DNA of 43,251 nucleotides from IMG/VR virus record IMGVR_UViG_3300025108_000114, positions 1 through 43,251 of that record; one strand, written 5' to 3'. How positions within the stretch are numbered: position 1 is the stretch's first letter; the number at the start of each line of letters is the position of its first letter. The notes under the pieces were generated by a model, which saw only the letters and a list, made by a program, of their open reading frames with translations, did not search any database and was not told the DNA's origin. The DNA comes from a virus. The translations under genes and the position numbers were made by a program. Positions 24,112 through 33,881 of the stretch are shown here, piece by piece.

Positions 24112-27100
24112 TGGATAAGTTTACAGAGTTATATAATTACTTAAAGGAAGAAGGATTAACAGATTTATCGGCAGAAGAATTTAAAGCTGAGTATGCAGCA
24201 GGTACTGCTAAAAATGCTGAACTATATTCTTATTTAAAATCTGAAAAATTAACAGATTTAGATGCAGAAAAATTTAATATAGAGTATTTCCCTGGTGTTG
24301 AAAAAAAAAATCCAAACGACATTTCTCCTTCAAACACTCCAGAGGTTATTACGGACTCTACTACCGAAACTCCAGAGGTCGTAGATACTTCTTTGGATAC
24401 GTCCACGATTAAAAAACCTTTAGGTGATAATACTGTAATAGATGTACAGGAAGAAGACTCTACAGTTACTGAGTTCCCTGCATACGACCCTCGTGAGCAG
24501 GGCAAGGAGATAAATGCCAATCCAATTACATATAACTCAAGCGACTCACAGTTTGATAAATCATTAGCTTTTATAACTAAAGATTTAATAGACAGAGAAG
24601 AAAGTGAAGTAGTCAACAGAATGAAATATCATTTTGAAGATTATGGTTTTGACTTTGAACAAGGTGGTGGTTTTATGAGTGGATTAGATGGAATGAAAGT
24701 TACATCTAAAGATGACCCAACTAAAAGTATAAATATTAATCTTGATCCTGTTTTTGGAGATATTTTTGGTGGCGAGTCAGGACCAGCAAAAGAACTTAGA
24801 AAGTTTTTAAAAGAAAACAGAAGGACTGACCAGAGAATGGAAAGTCTTGATGCTTCATATGATAAAAACAGAAAAAAATACTTTAGTTCTGAAGCTACTA
24901 AAAAAGATATTCAGGCTGTAAGAAATTCAGCCAAGAATCTAAATTCTGATTATAAGGTTTACCAGGACAGAAAAACTATTCATGAAGCAGAAATTGATGC
25001 TTTATTAGGTCAGCCTAAAGAAATACAAAACACACCTGAATGGAAAATAAAATATCAGCAAACATTAGCAGCTGGTAAAAGGTTAAAGCAATTTAAAAAT
25101 AGATTAACTGACAACTATAATAGTTATAAAAAATTTGAAGGTCAAATAAATTCTTCTGTAGGTAATTACATTGACATGAAAGAAGCGGACGACAGTACGT
25201 TTTTTGGTGGTTTAGTAAATGATTTTGTTGGTCCTGGTGTTAGTGAAGTCCTTGCAAGCGTGTGGGGGGCTGGTGTTGATGGATTTTATAAAGCGGCACA
25301 GTTTTTTGACGAAGACTTTGGTATGACTGCTGAAGAAAAAAAAGATCGTTATATTGATATAGCAAAAGATCTTGGATATCCAGTACCTGAAAATATAGAA
25401 GACGATGCTGTTTATACAAAATGGTTAGAAGGTTTGCAGGAGCAAAAGTTTGAGGATGAAGAAGTAGAAGGTGAATTGTCATTTAATACGTTTCCTAAAG
25501 AAATAATCGAACGACTTGAAGCTGATGGTTTTGATTTAACTAAGCCAACTTTAAATGGACAATACTTTAATAAAAATCAGTCAGGATTAAATAAGTTTTT
25601 AAATGGACAATACATTGACCTTCCTGACTATGCTTATGATAAAACAAGAGGTGAACGATTAAAAAGATTAGTATTAGATCAAGAGGTAAAAGAAAATAAA
25701 AATCCACAAAAAGAATTTATTAAAAAATATTTTAATGAAATATTATCTGCAGATGATATCTCAGATGAAAAATACGCTAAACAATCTAATAGTAATATTG
25801 TTTACACTGGGCTTTCTGGTCTTGCTAAGTCACTTCCGTCTGTATTAACTACTTTCGCATCAAGAGGAAAGATAGCTCCAGCTGTTGGATTAGGAGCAGC
25901 AAAAAGAAATTTAATTGCAAGAGGATTAGGCTTAACAACAAAAGGAGGTATTGCCCAAACAGTTTCATTTGCTATGTTACAAGCTGAAGCAATGAACGTT
26001 GAAATGAACAATGATCCTGATTTTAAGTATGTTACTGAGTCAGAAAGAAAGAACATTGTAATACCAACAGCTATTACTGTTGGTATATTAGAGCGTTATG
26101 GGTTTAGAAATATAGCAGGTAACAAAGCTATAATGACTGGTTTAATGAACAAGGTAACTAATATGTTACCTGCAGGAGCAACTGCAGCAATGTTTAAAAA
26201 CCAAATGAATAAACTTGTTCAAAGTAATATTGCAAAAGGAATTTTTTCAAACACAGCTGTAAAAGCTGCTGCAACTTTTACTGGTCGAGTTACTAAAGCT
26301 GCTTTAGCAGAAGCAGAAACAGGTGGTCTTCAGCAAATAGCTGAGATGGGTTATAAAGATGTATGGAATAACATGAATAATAAAGACATGTTTGAACAAC
26401 CTGAATTATGGACCAAAGAGTTTTGGGGAACAGTTGGACATGCTGCAGCTGCTGAAGCTGTAGGTGGTTTTGTAATGGGTGTTCCAGGAGCAGTAATTGC
26501 AGCGGCTAAAAACAAGACTTCCGATTTACTTTCTGATGATCTTGTTGAAATGTTTGACATGATAAGAAATGATGAAATAACTGTAGAAGCTTATCAGACA
26601 CAGTTAGACTTAGCCGTTTCTAATGGTAAAATAACATCAGAGGAAGCATCAAAACAGATGTTAGATTTTCAAACATTAAGTGGAGCTGCTAACACTCTAC
26701 CAAGTGACTTAGATGTTAACTCAAGAAAAAAAGGATTAGTATTAATCTTTGAGCAACAACAATTAGAAGCTGAAATGGAAAAAATGAATAAGAATTTAAA
26801 TTCTTATAAAACCAAAGAAGCCAGAGTTGAAGAAATAAAAAACGAAATTGGACAGCTTGGAACTAATCAAGCTCAAGCAAATACCAATTTTAGAAATGAG
26901 ACTGAAGGAATTCAAGATTCTGTTTTAGTTACAGAAGAAGATGCCACAAAATCTTTACAAGATAAGGGGGTGCAAAACCCTACAGTTGAACAAATTAAAA
27001 CCGAACAAGATGCCCTACAAAAGCAAAGCACAACGAGCTTGGATGCACAAGAATCTTCCAGAAGTAGCGAAGAGGTGGGACAAAGCGTACCCAACAGCCA

Positions 27101-30100
27101 GTCTACCCAACAGAGTGAAACCGAAGACAAAGCTCAAGACAAAAAGAAGACCAAGGAGGAAGTAAGTCAAGAAGAACAAAATGATATAGACGATTTCTTT
27201 GGTGATGAAGTTTTAGACGACGTTGAAACCTCTTCAGATAATTTATCTATAAATAGAAAACAAGTAGAGGGAGATACAGAAATAGAGAACACAACTTTAG
27301 CATCAGCCGTAGTAAATAAAGCAAAAAAAGCTGCACGAGCAATTGCTAAAATAGCACCTGAAGTGAAGATAGTTTTACACGACACTCAAGCTGAATACGA
27401 AAAGTACGCAACAAAAGGTAGTCGAGGGTATTACAACCCAAATAGTAAGGTTATACACATTAATTTAACTAAGGCTAAAGGAAACACAGTAGCTCACGAA
27501 GTTTTTCATGCGGTATTTTTAGATAAAATATCTGGTGGTGACGTTCAAGCTAAACAAGCAGCTTTGAAATTAATAACCTCTGTAAGAAAAACCTTACCAG
27601 CTGAATCATTGTTAGCTAAAAGAATAGATAATTTTGCTAAAAATTATGATGAAAACTTTAAGAACGAAGAGAAGTTAGCAGAGTTATTTTCTTTAATGGC
27701 TACTGAATATAAAACATTAAAGAAGCCAGGACAAAATAAAATTATAGAATTTATAAGATCAATGGCGGCCAAATTAGGCGTTACAATCCCTGGTGGTTTT
27801 GGTAAAACAGACGAGTCAGTTATAGATTTTATGAATGCATTTTCTAAAAAAGTTAGAACTGGTACTGAAATAACAGAAGGTGATGTAGATGTTTTAAATA
27901 AAATAAATGAAGATGTTATAGTTGAACAAGGAACCTTAGTTGAAGAGGCAGATGGTGTAATTCCAAATGAAATAGAAGACGATGGGCCTTCTATTGATTT
28001 TAGAGAGAATAGAGAGTCTCAAATAAATAGAGGAGGTATTGATATGGGTTCAATAAAACGTGGCTCTATTAACGAACTAAGCGGTACAAATGCATTTGTT
28101 TTTGCAGCTGATCAAGCAACTTATGGTGAGGTTGAATCTCCATCTGGAAACAAATTTAAATTTGACGGTGGGTTTTTATACCCTTATGGGGCAGAAGCTG
28201 CAGGTAGTAAAGCCGCGTGGGTTTTTTCTACAGAAGGTGCTGCTAATAAGGTATTAAATAAAGTAAACGAAAGTGATGGTGTAGGTCTTGTTATGTCACA
28301 AGCTAAAAACGGAATTACAGGAAACTTGCAATTTTTAGAATACATAAATAGTGAAATTAATTACGCCATAGAAAAAGGTGCATCACCTCAAGAAATGCTT
28401 GCGTACATAAATACAAAATTAAAATTAACAAAAGTTGCTAACGGATTGAGTAAAAGAGGTTTCCCTTCTCAAATAAATAGTTTAGAACAATTATCAGAAA
28501 TATTAACACCTTTGAATTTTGAACAAAGAGGTGAGTTTACTGAAAAATTTCTTAGCAAAGATTCTTATGAGAAGTTTAATATATCTCCTTTTTCTCCTTT
28601 AAAAACTGTTCCAACAAATACATCGGATGTTGTTAACGATCCAACTTTATCTAACATTGGATATGGAGATATTGTATCTGCAATTCAATTTGAAAAAAAT
28701 GGTAAGCCTTTTAAGTTAAGTAAAGGAGAGCCAGGTTATCATCCTGCATACCCTTGGGCAATCCCTGGAAAGGGACTTATGGTATTTAACAGAGGGGTTG
28801 ATGTTAGAAAAGTATATCCTGAATCAAAACCTAAATCAAAAGAAGCTAATCAGACACCTTTAGGTAAAAGAACTAAACCAGCTGCTGCAAGATCTGCAAT
28901 GGGCGGTCAGTTTACGGCTAAAGTTCCATCTAATATAAAAGTTGAAGGTTCTGAAATAAGACAAGGTAGAGAACAATTAACCGCTTCTAAATTAGAGTCT
29001 AATTTAGAAAGTAAATACAATGCTACTTTAGATATATATGAAAATAAAGGATTTTTAGAACTGGACAAAATTATTATTAGCGAGGACCAAAGAAATAAAG
29101 GTACTGGAACTAAAATGATGAAAGAAGTTATTTCTTTTGCTGATAGTAGAGGATTAACAATAGCTTTGACTCCAAGTAAAAGTTACGGAGCTACATCTGT
29201 TGAAAGATTAAAATCATTTTATAAAGGCCTGGGGTTTGTAGAGAATAAAGGAAGTAATAAGGATTTTTCTACAAAGCAAAGTATGTTAAAATTACCCTCA
29301 AGAAAAGGCAGGGAACAGTCTACTGAACAGCAAGTAAAAGATCAAACTGGAATGCCAGCAAGTGGGTTCTATAGCGCTCAAGCTATGGTGTCTGACATCC
29401 AACGTCAGTTCAATAGAATTGGTCCAGGATATGTAGCGAAAAGAGCTAAACAAGGCGCTTATGGAGGCGGTGGTGGCGTATATGTCATTGGTCCTAATAA
29501 ACGTATTGTAAAAAATCCTACACGAAAAGGACGTCAGCAGGCAATGGATAATGAAAACGATTTGCTTAGAATTATAATAGCTGGCCGAGAAGAAGGAGGT
29601 TTTGAAGATGCAGCTATAAAAGATTATTTAAAGAGAAGAAAAAGAAAGGTTGATGGTAAAACAGCAAGTGCTTATAGTGCAAAAGAAATTAATGCTGCAT
29701 TCAAAGTTTTAGAAAGCGAAGCTTTTGATTCTTACATGTTTAGAGAATACCCTACAAGTTTTAATGACATAAAAGGTGGTTTTCTGGCTGGTCTTAAATT
29801 AATGAAAGATGTTGATACTTACTATAAAAAATTAGTTGAAAAGAATAATTTAATTAAAGATAGAGTTGCAAAAAACAGAAAGACAAAACAAGTTCCGCTG
29901 ACTGACGAACAAATTAATTTGAAAGTTTTAGATTATTTTATGTCGCTTCCAGGATACAAAAGCGTAGGGGTAAAAGGCAAAAGACAGACATCCCAGCAGC
30001 TCGCTATGGAGCGTGATATGTTAAACATACTGCTTCCTGATCCATTAAAGGCTAATCCTAAACGTATTGCAGCAATAAACAGAAGAATAAAAAACATAAA

Positions 30101-33100
30101 GTTTACAGAAAGAAACCTTAAAGGTGTTCAGAGAGCTTTAAGAAATTACATAAGAACAGTACTACCAAGGGATTTATATACTAAAAAAGAAATAACTGAT
30201 TTAATTGATAAAGTGAATAGAGTAAACGCTACAAACTTTGAATCAGTTAAAGATGAGGTTTTCAAAATAGTTACTACAAAAACAAACAAAAGACTTGAGA
30301 GTGTTTTATTTAAGATGCTTGATAAAGCTTATACCACTATTCAAAGCGGTAGATTTAAAGGTGTTAAAATTGATAATGAAACTCGTAAAAAGTTAAATCG
30401 TATCAATAAATTAGTAGTGAACCCTAAGTCAACTGGCGATCAAATAATGGAAGCCAATGAAAAACTTTTAAAATTATATAATGAAGTTTCTACAGAAGAG
30501 GTGGTAGACGAAAAAGATAAAAAAAGTCGTAAGACTAAATCTACATTTAGTAAAAGTGATTTACAGCAGATGGCTGAAATTACATTAGCTATGCAGATAA
30601 ACACATCTTTTACTCAAGACATGAATGACTCTAATAAAACTACTCAGTTAAGCTCAGTAATCAATAGCTTAAAACAAATAGAAGAGTCTGGGAAAGCTAA
30701 TTTTGAGTACGAATTACTACAAGACGCTATACAATACAGAGAGAATGAGAGAGCTGTATACAAGGATATGACAGGTATAGATATTGATGCAAAACAATCA
30801 CTTATTGACCAAGGTATACCTGAGAATGAAATTACTGAGTTTATGGTAAACGAAGAGTTTCAAAAAATTAAAAAAGATGTTTCACTTGATGCTAAAGAAT
30901 CAGGTGGCTTAAAAGTAGAAGGTGTTATAAAAAGATTCAAAGGTTCACTAAATAGTTTAGCTACTAAAATTGAGCAAGGGTTATTTGGAAGTGCAGAGGA
31001 TATGACAGGTTTAATAGACAGAATATCTACACAACCAGGAGAAATATTTGAAGGCGCAACTCAAGAACTTACACAGAAAAAAATACGTTCTTCTTCAAGA
31101 GTTTATAAGTCAAGAATGATTGGACAGCAATTAAGTCTTTCTAATAAAATGACAGAATTATTTGGCAACAAATGGGTTAACATAAACAGAAAAAACTCTC
31201 AGATGACTGAATCTATTGTTCGTAGTAAGGTCAAAGATGATTTACTTCAAGGACAATTGAAAGAAGCTCAAGAAAATAAAACTTTAAAGAAAGGAGAACG
31301 AACAGCTTTAATTAATTCAATACAAAAGGAGATTGATCAAAACACAGTAAACCTAAGTCAAAACCAATTGCTTTATTATTATTCACAGATGCAAGATCCT
31401 TCTTTAGAAGGGAGCATGATAAACACTTTTAATCCTACAAGAAAGGGAAATATAGTGTTTGACAATGAATTTAAGAGCAGAATAGAGCAAGAGATATCAG
31501 ATAAATTAGATGAAAGATTAAAAGACTTATCTGAGTGGATGATAAAAGATTATTACCCATCTTCTTATGACCACTACAACAATACTTACAAGAAAATTTA
31601 CAGGACTGATATGCCTTGGAATCAAAACTATGCTGGTCGTGTGTATCGCCAAAACGAAAACGACATGGAAGCTTTAGATTTATTAGCCGACAGTCAATCA
31701 TGGATTACAAACGTTGGCTCTGCCAGTACTAAAGTAAGAGTTCAAAATACTAATCCAATAGAAAAAGTAGATGGTGTAGATGCATTACTTAATTATACCA
31801 AAGACATGGAGTATTTTGCTGCATATGGTGTTGCTATAAGAGATATAAATAAAATATTTTCATCACCAATGATAAAAGAAACCATTAAAGAAAAATTTGG
31901 TTCTACTATTTACACATACATTGATGATTCTATAAAAAAAATAGCAAACAAGGGAATACAATCACAAAGACAAATACAAGTAATAAATACCTTTAATAAT
32001 ACATTTTTGTTATCTCGTTTAGGTTTAAACCCAACACTTATACTAAAACAAATGACATCTTTCATCACGTATGGAAATGACATTGGTTATATAAATTGGG
32101 TTAAAAATGCTGCCATGAGTACGACTCAAGCAAAAAAATTAGTAAACGAAGTTTTGGACAACTCAATTGTTCTACAAGACAGGTACGGACAAACAATTAA
32201 AAGAGCTGTAGAGACATATGCTGATGAAAAGTTTGAAAAAATGAATGGTGGTCTTTTAGAGCGTTTTGGATTAACAAACGCAAAGCAAGACAAGATTAGT
32301 AAAATTTTAATGTGGACCACAATGACAGGGGATAAAGGCGCTATACTTGTTGGTGGTGTTCCAAATTACTTATATTATAAAAATGAATTTAAAAAGAAAA
32401 ACCCTGAAGCTTCAGAACAAGAGGTTATTGATCATGCAATAAAAAAGTTTGAAGCTGACACATTAAGAACTCAACAGTCATCTGATTTACAAGATAAAGA
32501 TTACTTTCAAACTAAAGGGGCGCTTATAAGAGCCTTTAATATGTTCTTGACAACTCCAAAACAATATTTCCGTAGAGAAATTATTGCAGCAAGAAACATG
32601 TATAGAATTGTTAAAAGTGGCGGTAAGCAGGGTAAAGGTGTTATAAAAGATAATGGAGAATTAAATTACTGGAAAAGTTTAGGTAAATCTGCAAGAAGTT
32701 TAGCAGTGTATCATGTGGTGATGCCAGTGGTTTTTCAGTGGGTGTCTGCTGGATTGCCAGGTCTTTTAAGAGGGATGAATGATGAGGATAAAAAAGATTT
32801 AGGAATAGCCGCTCTTTTAGGTAACTTAAATGCTTTGTTTATTATAGGAAAAGTAGCCGAGACCCTTAAAGATGTTGCGTTAGGTAAGCCTTGGGCAAAA
32901 ACTCCATCAACAATTCCAATTTTAGGGCAAACATCACAGTTGGCAGATTTATACATGCGTGCGCAAAAAGCAAAAGGTGTAAAAAAAGAAGAAGCTATGA
33001 ATAAATTCATGGCAGAAGCAATTGCCCTTACAGGTATACCAGCACCACAATTAAGAAAGTTTATGAAAAACTTTTCTGAAATTGGTGACTCAAAATCTAT

Positions 33101-33329
33101 GGGTGAGTTCATATTAAAACTTTTTAATTTTTCTGAGTACCAGCAAAAGGGAGGAAATAAAAGTAAAGGGTTAAAGTTAACGAAAACTGAACTGAAAAGA
33201 TATTTTCCAGAACTATACCCAGACACTAATGAAGATGGACCGATGGAAGATTATCTTAAATTACAGAAAGAAGCTAAAGCAGAACAAAAACGTTTAAGAA
33301 AAGAGCTTCTTGATCAGATTTATAATTAA
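24111..33329 (+). CDS. Giant multidomain internal virion protein with metallopeptidase and GNAT domains
   Basis: 3072 aa. Visible in order: two copies of a roughly 26-residue repeat (6-31 and 37-62; E-L-Y-x-Y-L ... L-T-D-L), a helical acidic region, and hydrophobic Ala/Gly segments around 770-800. Then a low-complexity S/T/Q/E linker (about 940-1040) that overlaps another gene. A zinc-peptidase motif H1129-E-V-F-H1133 follows, with a possible third ligand E1191 in A-E-L-F-S. An unassigned domain spans about 1305-1570, and a GNAT domain about 1640-1720 with Q-R-N-K-G-T-G-T near 1659. R-K-G-R-E-Q-type strings occur at 1617, 1731 and 1805, then long helices. The C-terminus has L-L-S-R-L-G-L-N-P-T, common in giant phage ejection proteins, and hydrophobic helices about 2865-2925. 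Likely ejected with DNA and carrying enzymatic cargo. Confidence 0.82.
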   Translation: MDKFTELYNYLKEEGLTDLSAEEFKAEYAAGTAKNAELYSYLKSEKLTDLDAEKFNIEYFPGVEKKNPNDISPSNTPEVITDSTTETPEVVDTSLDTSTIKKPLGDNTVIDVQEEDSTVTEFPAYDPREQGKEINANPITYNSSDSQFDKSLAFITKDLIDREESEVVNRMKYHFEDYGFDFEQGGGFMSGLDGMKVTSKDDPTKSININLDPVFGDIFGGESGPAKELRKFLKENRRTDQRMESLDASYDKNRKKYFSSEATKKDIQAVRNSAKNLNSDYKVYQDRKTIHEAEIDALLGQPKEIQNTPEWKIKYQQTLAAGKRLKQFKNRLTDNYNSYKKFEGQINSSVGNYIDMKEADDSTFFGGLVNDFVGPGVSEVLASVWGAGVDGFYKAAQFFDEDFGMTAEEKKDRYIDIAKDLGYPVPENIEDDAVYTKWLEGLQEQKFEDEEVEGELSFNTFPKEIIERLEADGFDLTKPTLNGQYFNKNQSGLNKFLNGQYIDLPDYAYDKTRGERLKRLVLDQEVKENKNPQKEFIKKYFNEILSADDISDEKYAKQSNSNIVYTGLSGLAKSLPSVLTTFASRGKIAPAVGLGAAKRNLIARGLGLTTKGGIAQTVSFAMLQAEAMNVEMNNDPDFKYVTESERKNIVIPTAITVGILERYGFRNIAGNKAIMTGLMNKVTNMLPAGATAAMFKNQMNKLVQSNIAKGIFSNTAVKAAATFTGRVTKAALAEAETGGLQQIAEMGYKDVWNNMNNKDMFEQPELWTKEFWGTVGHAAAAEAVGGFVMGVPGAVIAAAKNKTSDLLSDDLVEMFDMIRNDEITVEAYQTQLDLAVSNGKITSEEASKQMLDFQTLSGAANTLPSDLDVNSRKKGLVLIFEQQQLEAEMEKMNKNLNSYKTKEARVEEIKNEIGQLGTNQAQANTNFRNETEGIQDSVLVTEEDATKSLQDKGVQNPTVEQIKTEQDALQKQSTTSLDAQESSRSSEEVGQSVPNSQSTQQSETEDKAQDKKKTKEEVSQEEQNDIDDFFGDEVLDDVETSSDNLSINRKQVEGDTEIENTTLASAVVNKAKKAARAIAKIAPEVKIVLHDTQAEYEKYATKGSRGYYNPNSKVIHINLTKAKGNTVAHEVFHAVFLDKISGGDVQAKQAALKLITSVRKTLPAESLLAKRIDNFAKNYDENFKNEEKLAELFSLMATEYKTLKKPGQNKIIEFIRSMAAKLGVTIPGGFGKTDESVIDFMNAFSKKVRTGTEITEGDVDVLNKINEDVIVEQGTLVEEADGVIPNEIEDDGPSIDFRENRESQINRGGIDMGSIKRGSINELSGTNAFVFAADQATYGEVESPSGNKFKFDGGFLYPYGAEAAGSKAAWVFSTEGAANKVLNKVNESDGVGLVMSQAKNGITGNLQFLEYINSEINYAIEKGASPQEMLAYINTKLKLTKVANGLSKRGFPSQINSLEQLSEILTPLNFEQRGEFTEKFLSKDSYEKFNISPFSPLKTVPTNTSDVVNDPTLSNIGYGDIVSAIQFEKNGKPFKLSKGEPGYHPAYPWAIPGKGLMVFNRGVDVRKVYPESKPKSKEANQTPLGKRTKPAAARSAMGGQFTAKVPSNIKVEGSEIRQGREQLTASKLESNLESKYNATLDIYENKGFLELDKIIISEDQRNKGTGTKMMKEVISFADSRGLTIALTPSKSYGATSVERLKSFYKGLGFVENKGSNKDFSTKQSMLKLPSRKGREQSTEQQVKDQTGMPASGFYSAQAMVSDIQRQFNRIGPGYVAKRAKQGAYGGGGGVYVIGPNKRIVKNPTRKGRQQAMDNENDLLRIIIAGREEGGFEDAAIKDYLKRRKRKVDGKTASAYSAKEINAAFKVLESEAFDSYMFREYPTSFNDIKGGFLAGLKLMKDVDTYYKKLVEKNNLIKDRVAKNRKTKQVPLTDEQINLKVLDYFMSLPGYKSVGVKGKRQTSQQLAMERDMLNILLPDPLKANPKRIAAINRRIKNIKFTERNLKGVQRALRNYIRTVLPRDLYTKKEITDLIDKVNRVNATNFESVKDEVFKIVTTKTNKRLESVLFKMLDKAYTTIQSGRFKGVKIDNETRKKLNRINKLVVNPKSTGDQIMEANEKLLKLYNEVSTEEVVDEKDKKSRKTKSTFSKSDLQQMAEITLAMQINTSFTQDMNDSNKTTQLSSVINSLKQIEESGKANFEYELLQDAIQYRENERAVYKDMTGIDIDAKQSLIDQGIPENEITEFMVNEEFQKIKKDVSLDAKESGGLKVEGVIKRFKGSLNSLATKIEQGLFGSAEDMTGLIDRISTQPGEIFEGATQELTQKKIRSSSRVYKSRMIGQQLSLSNKMTELFGNKWVNINRKNSQMTESIVRSKVKDDLLQGQLKEAQENKTLKKGERTALINSIQKEIDQNTVNLSQNQLLYYYSQMQDPSLEGSMINTFNPTRKGNIVFDNEFKSRIEQEISDKLDERLKDLSEWMIKDYYPSSYDHYNNTYKKIYRTDMPWNQNYAGRVYRQNENDMEALDLLADSQSWITNVGSASTKVRVQNTNPIEKVDGVDALLNYTKDMEYFAAYGVAIRDINKIFSSPMIKETIKEKFGSTIYTYIDDSIKKIANKGIQSQRQIQVINTFNNTFLLSRLGLNPTLILKQMTSFITYGNDIGYINWVKNAAMSTTQAKKLVNEVLDNSIVLQDRYGQTIKRAVETYADEKFEKMNGGLLERFGLTNAKQDKISKILMWTTMTGDKGAILVGGVPNYLYYKNEFKKKNPEASEQEVIDHAIKKFEADTLRTQQSSDLQDKDYFQTKGALIRAFNMFLTTPKQYFRREIIAARNMYRIVKSGGKQGKGVIKDNGELNYWKSLGKSARSLAVYHVVMPVVFQWVSAGLPGLLRGMNDEDKKDLGIAALLGNLNALFIIGKVAETLKDVALGKPWAKTPSTIPILGQTSQLADLYMRAQKAKGVKKEEAMNKFMAEAIALTGIPAPQLRKFMKNFSEIGDSKSMGEFILKLFNFSEYQQKGGNKSKGLKLTKTELKRYFPELYPDTNEDGPMEDYLKLQKEAKAEQKRLRKELLDQIYN
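27010..27165 (+). CDS. Overprinted small basic protein (51 aa) inside the giant gene
   Basis: Read in the +1 frame relative to the giant gene, the ATG at 27010 opens M-P-Y-K-S-K-A-Q-R-A-W-M-H followed by L-P-E-V-A-K-R-W-D and a Lys/Arg-rich tail ending R-R-P-R-R-K. This is the pattern of a well-known small protein type found freestanding in phages and bacteria (MPYKSxAQRxxMH ... KRWD). An accidental frame would not be expected to give it. The ATG is preceded by an A-rich stretch (caaattaaaaccgaacaag), like other starts here. G+C counted by hand is 73 of 156 bases, visibly above the flanks. In the giant protein this DNA encodes a disordered linker (about residues 967-1018). Function of the small protein is unknown; its basic charge suggests nucleic-acid binding. 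Confidence 0.78.
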   Translation: MPYKSKAQRAWMHKNLPEVAKRWDKAYPTASLPNRVKPKTKLKTKRRPRRK

Positions 33330-33334
33330 AATGT

Positions 33335-33574
33335 ATGGCCTTTAACGAACACCTTTGTATGCTGCAAAGCTATAGAATTTTGACTGGCAAAGACTCTTTT
33401 AGCACGTTGCTGGAAGAGTTTGATGAAGTTGAATTAGTGTTCGACCCTACACGAGCTGTGATTGTAATGGATGATGATGTATACGATTTAGTTAGGTATT
33501 ATTTTGAGTCCAGGGAAGACTATGAGAAGTGTGCTGAAATACATTGGGCTAAGTGTAAAGCTAAAAATTCTTAG
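33335..33574 (+). CDS. Small conserved phage protein, last gene of late block
   Basis: 79 aa. The core L-V-F-D-P-T-R-A-V-I-V-M-D-D-D-V-Y-D-L-V-R-Y-Y-F and the ending Y-E-K-C-A-E-I-H-W-A-K-C-K look like a compact alpha/beta protein; I recognise no family with known function. It starts 5 bases after the giant gene, so it is probably part of the same transcript. Its 3' end overlaps the last gene of the opposite-strand block by 14 bases. Two Cys and one His near the C-terminus could bind metal but form no clear motif. Confidence 0.72.
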   Translation: MAFNEHLCMLQSYRILTGKDSFSTLLEEFDEVELVFDPTRAVIVMDDDVYDLVRYYFESREDYEKCAEIHWAKCKAKNS

Positions 33575-33881
33575 AGAAATTTCTACGCTCCGCTTCCAGT
33601 TTATAATATAAAAACGCTTGAAATCCATTTACGTGAGAGTCTGTTGGGAAAAAATATTTCCATCCTTTGGACTTTCCTTTATTTATGTAGTAGAAAAATG
33701 CAACAGCTACTTTACCTCCTGTTTTTGAAAAATTTACACATGCGCTGTGGTCTGAGGTTGGTATAATTTCTTCTACCGAAAAAGATTCATTATTTACATT
33801 TCCTACTCTATTAACATTCGAGTATCTTTGTGCGATAGTTTCACAGAAATCTTGTAATTCTGTTGCTATTCCTTTATTCAT
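33561..33881 (-). CDS. Conserved phage protein of unknown function
   Basis: 106 aa, mixed alpha/beta. The segment P-T-S-D-H-S-A-C-V-N-F-S-K-T-G-G-K-V-A-V-A-F-F-Y-Y and W-K-Y-F-F-P-T-D-S-H-V-N-G-F are strongly patterned and look conserved; I recall similar small proteins in marine phages, without function. It is the last gene of the leftward block, and its ATG overlaps the stop of the 38-aa ORF upstream (ATGA), suggesting translational coupling. D/H/S residues in the two motifs could form an active site, but this is speculation. Confidence 0.75.
   Translation of the reverse strand: MNKGIATELQDFCETIAQRYSNVNRVGNVNNESFSVEEIIPTSDHSACVNFSKTGGKVAVAFFYYINKGKSKGWKYFFPTDSHVNGFQAFLYYKLEAERRNFSKNF

Noticed and set aside
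24230-24616. 128-aa antisense frame
   Set aside because: Lies fully opposite the giant gene; Ser/Val-rich shadow composition and no start context.
32735-33226. 163-aa antisense frame
   Set aside because: Opposite the conserved C-terminus of the giant gene; looks like an antisense shadow of its Lys/Glu-rich coding.
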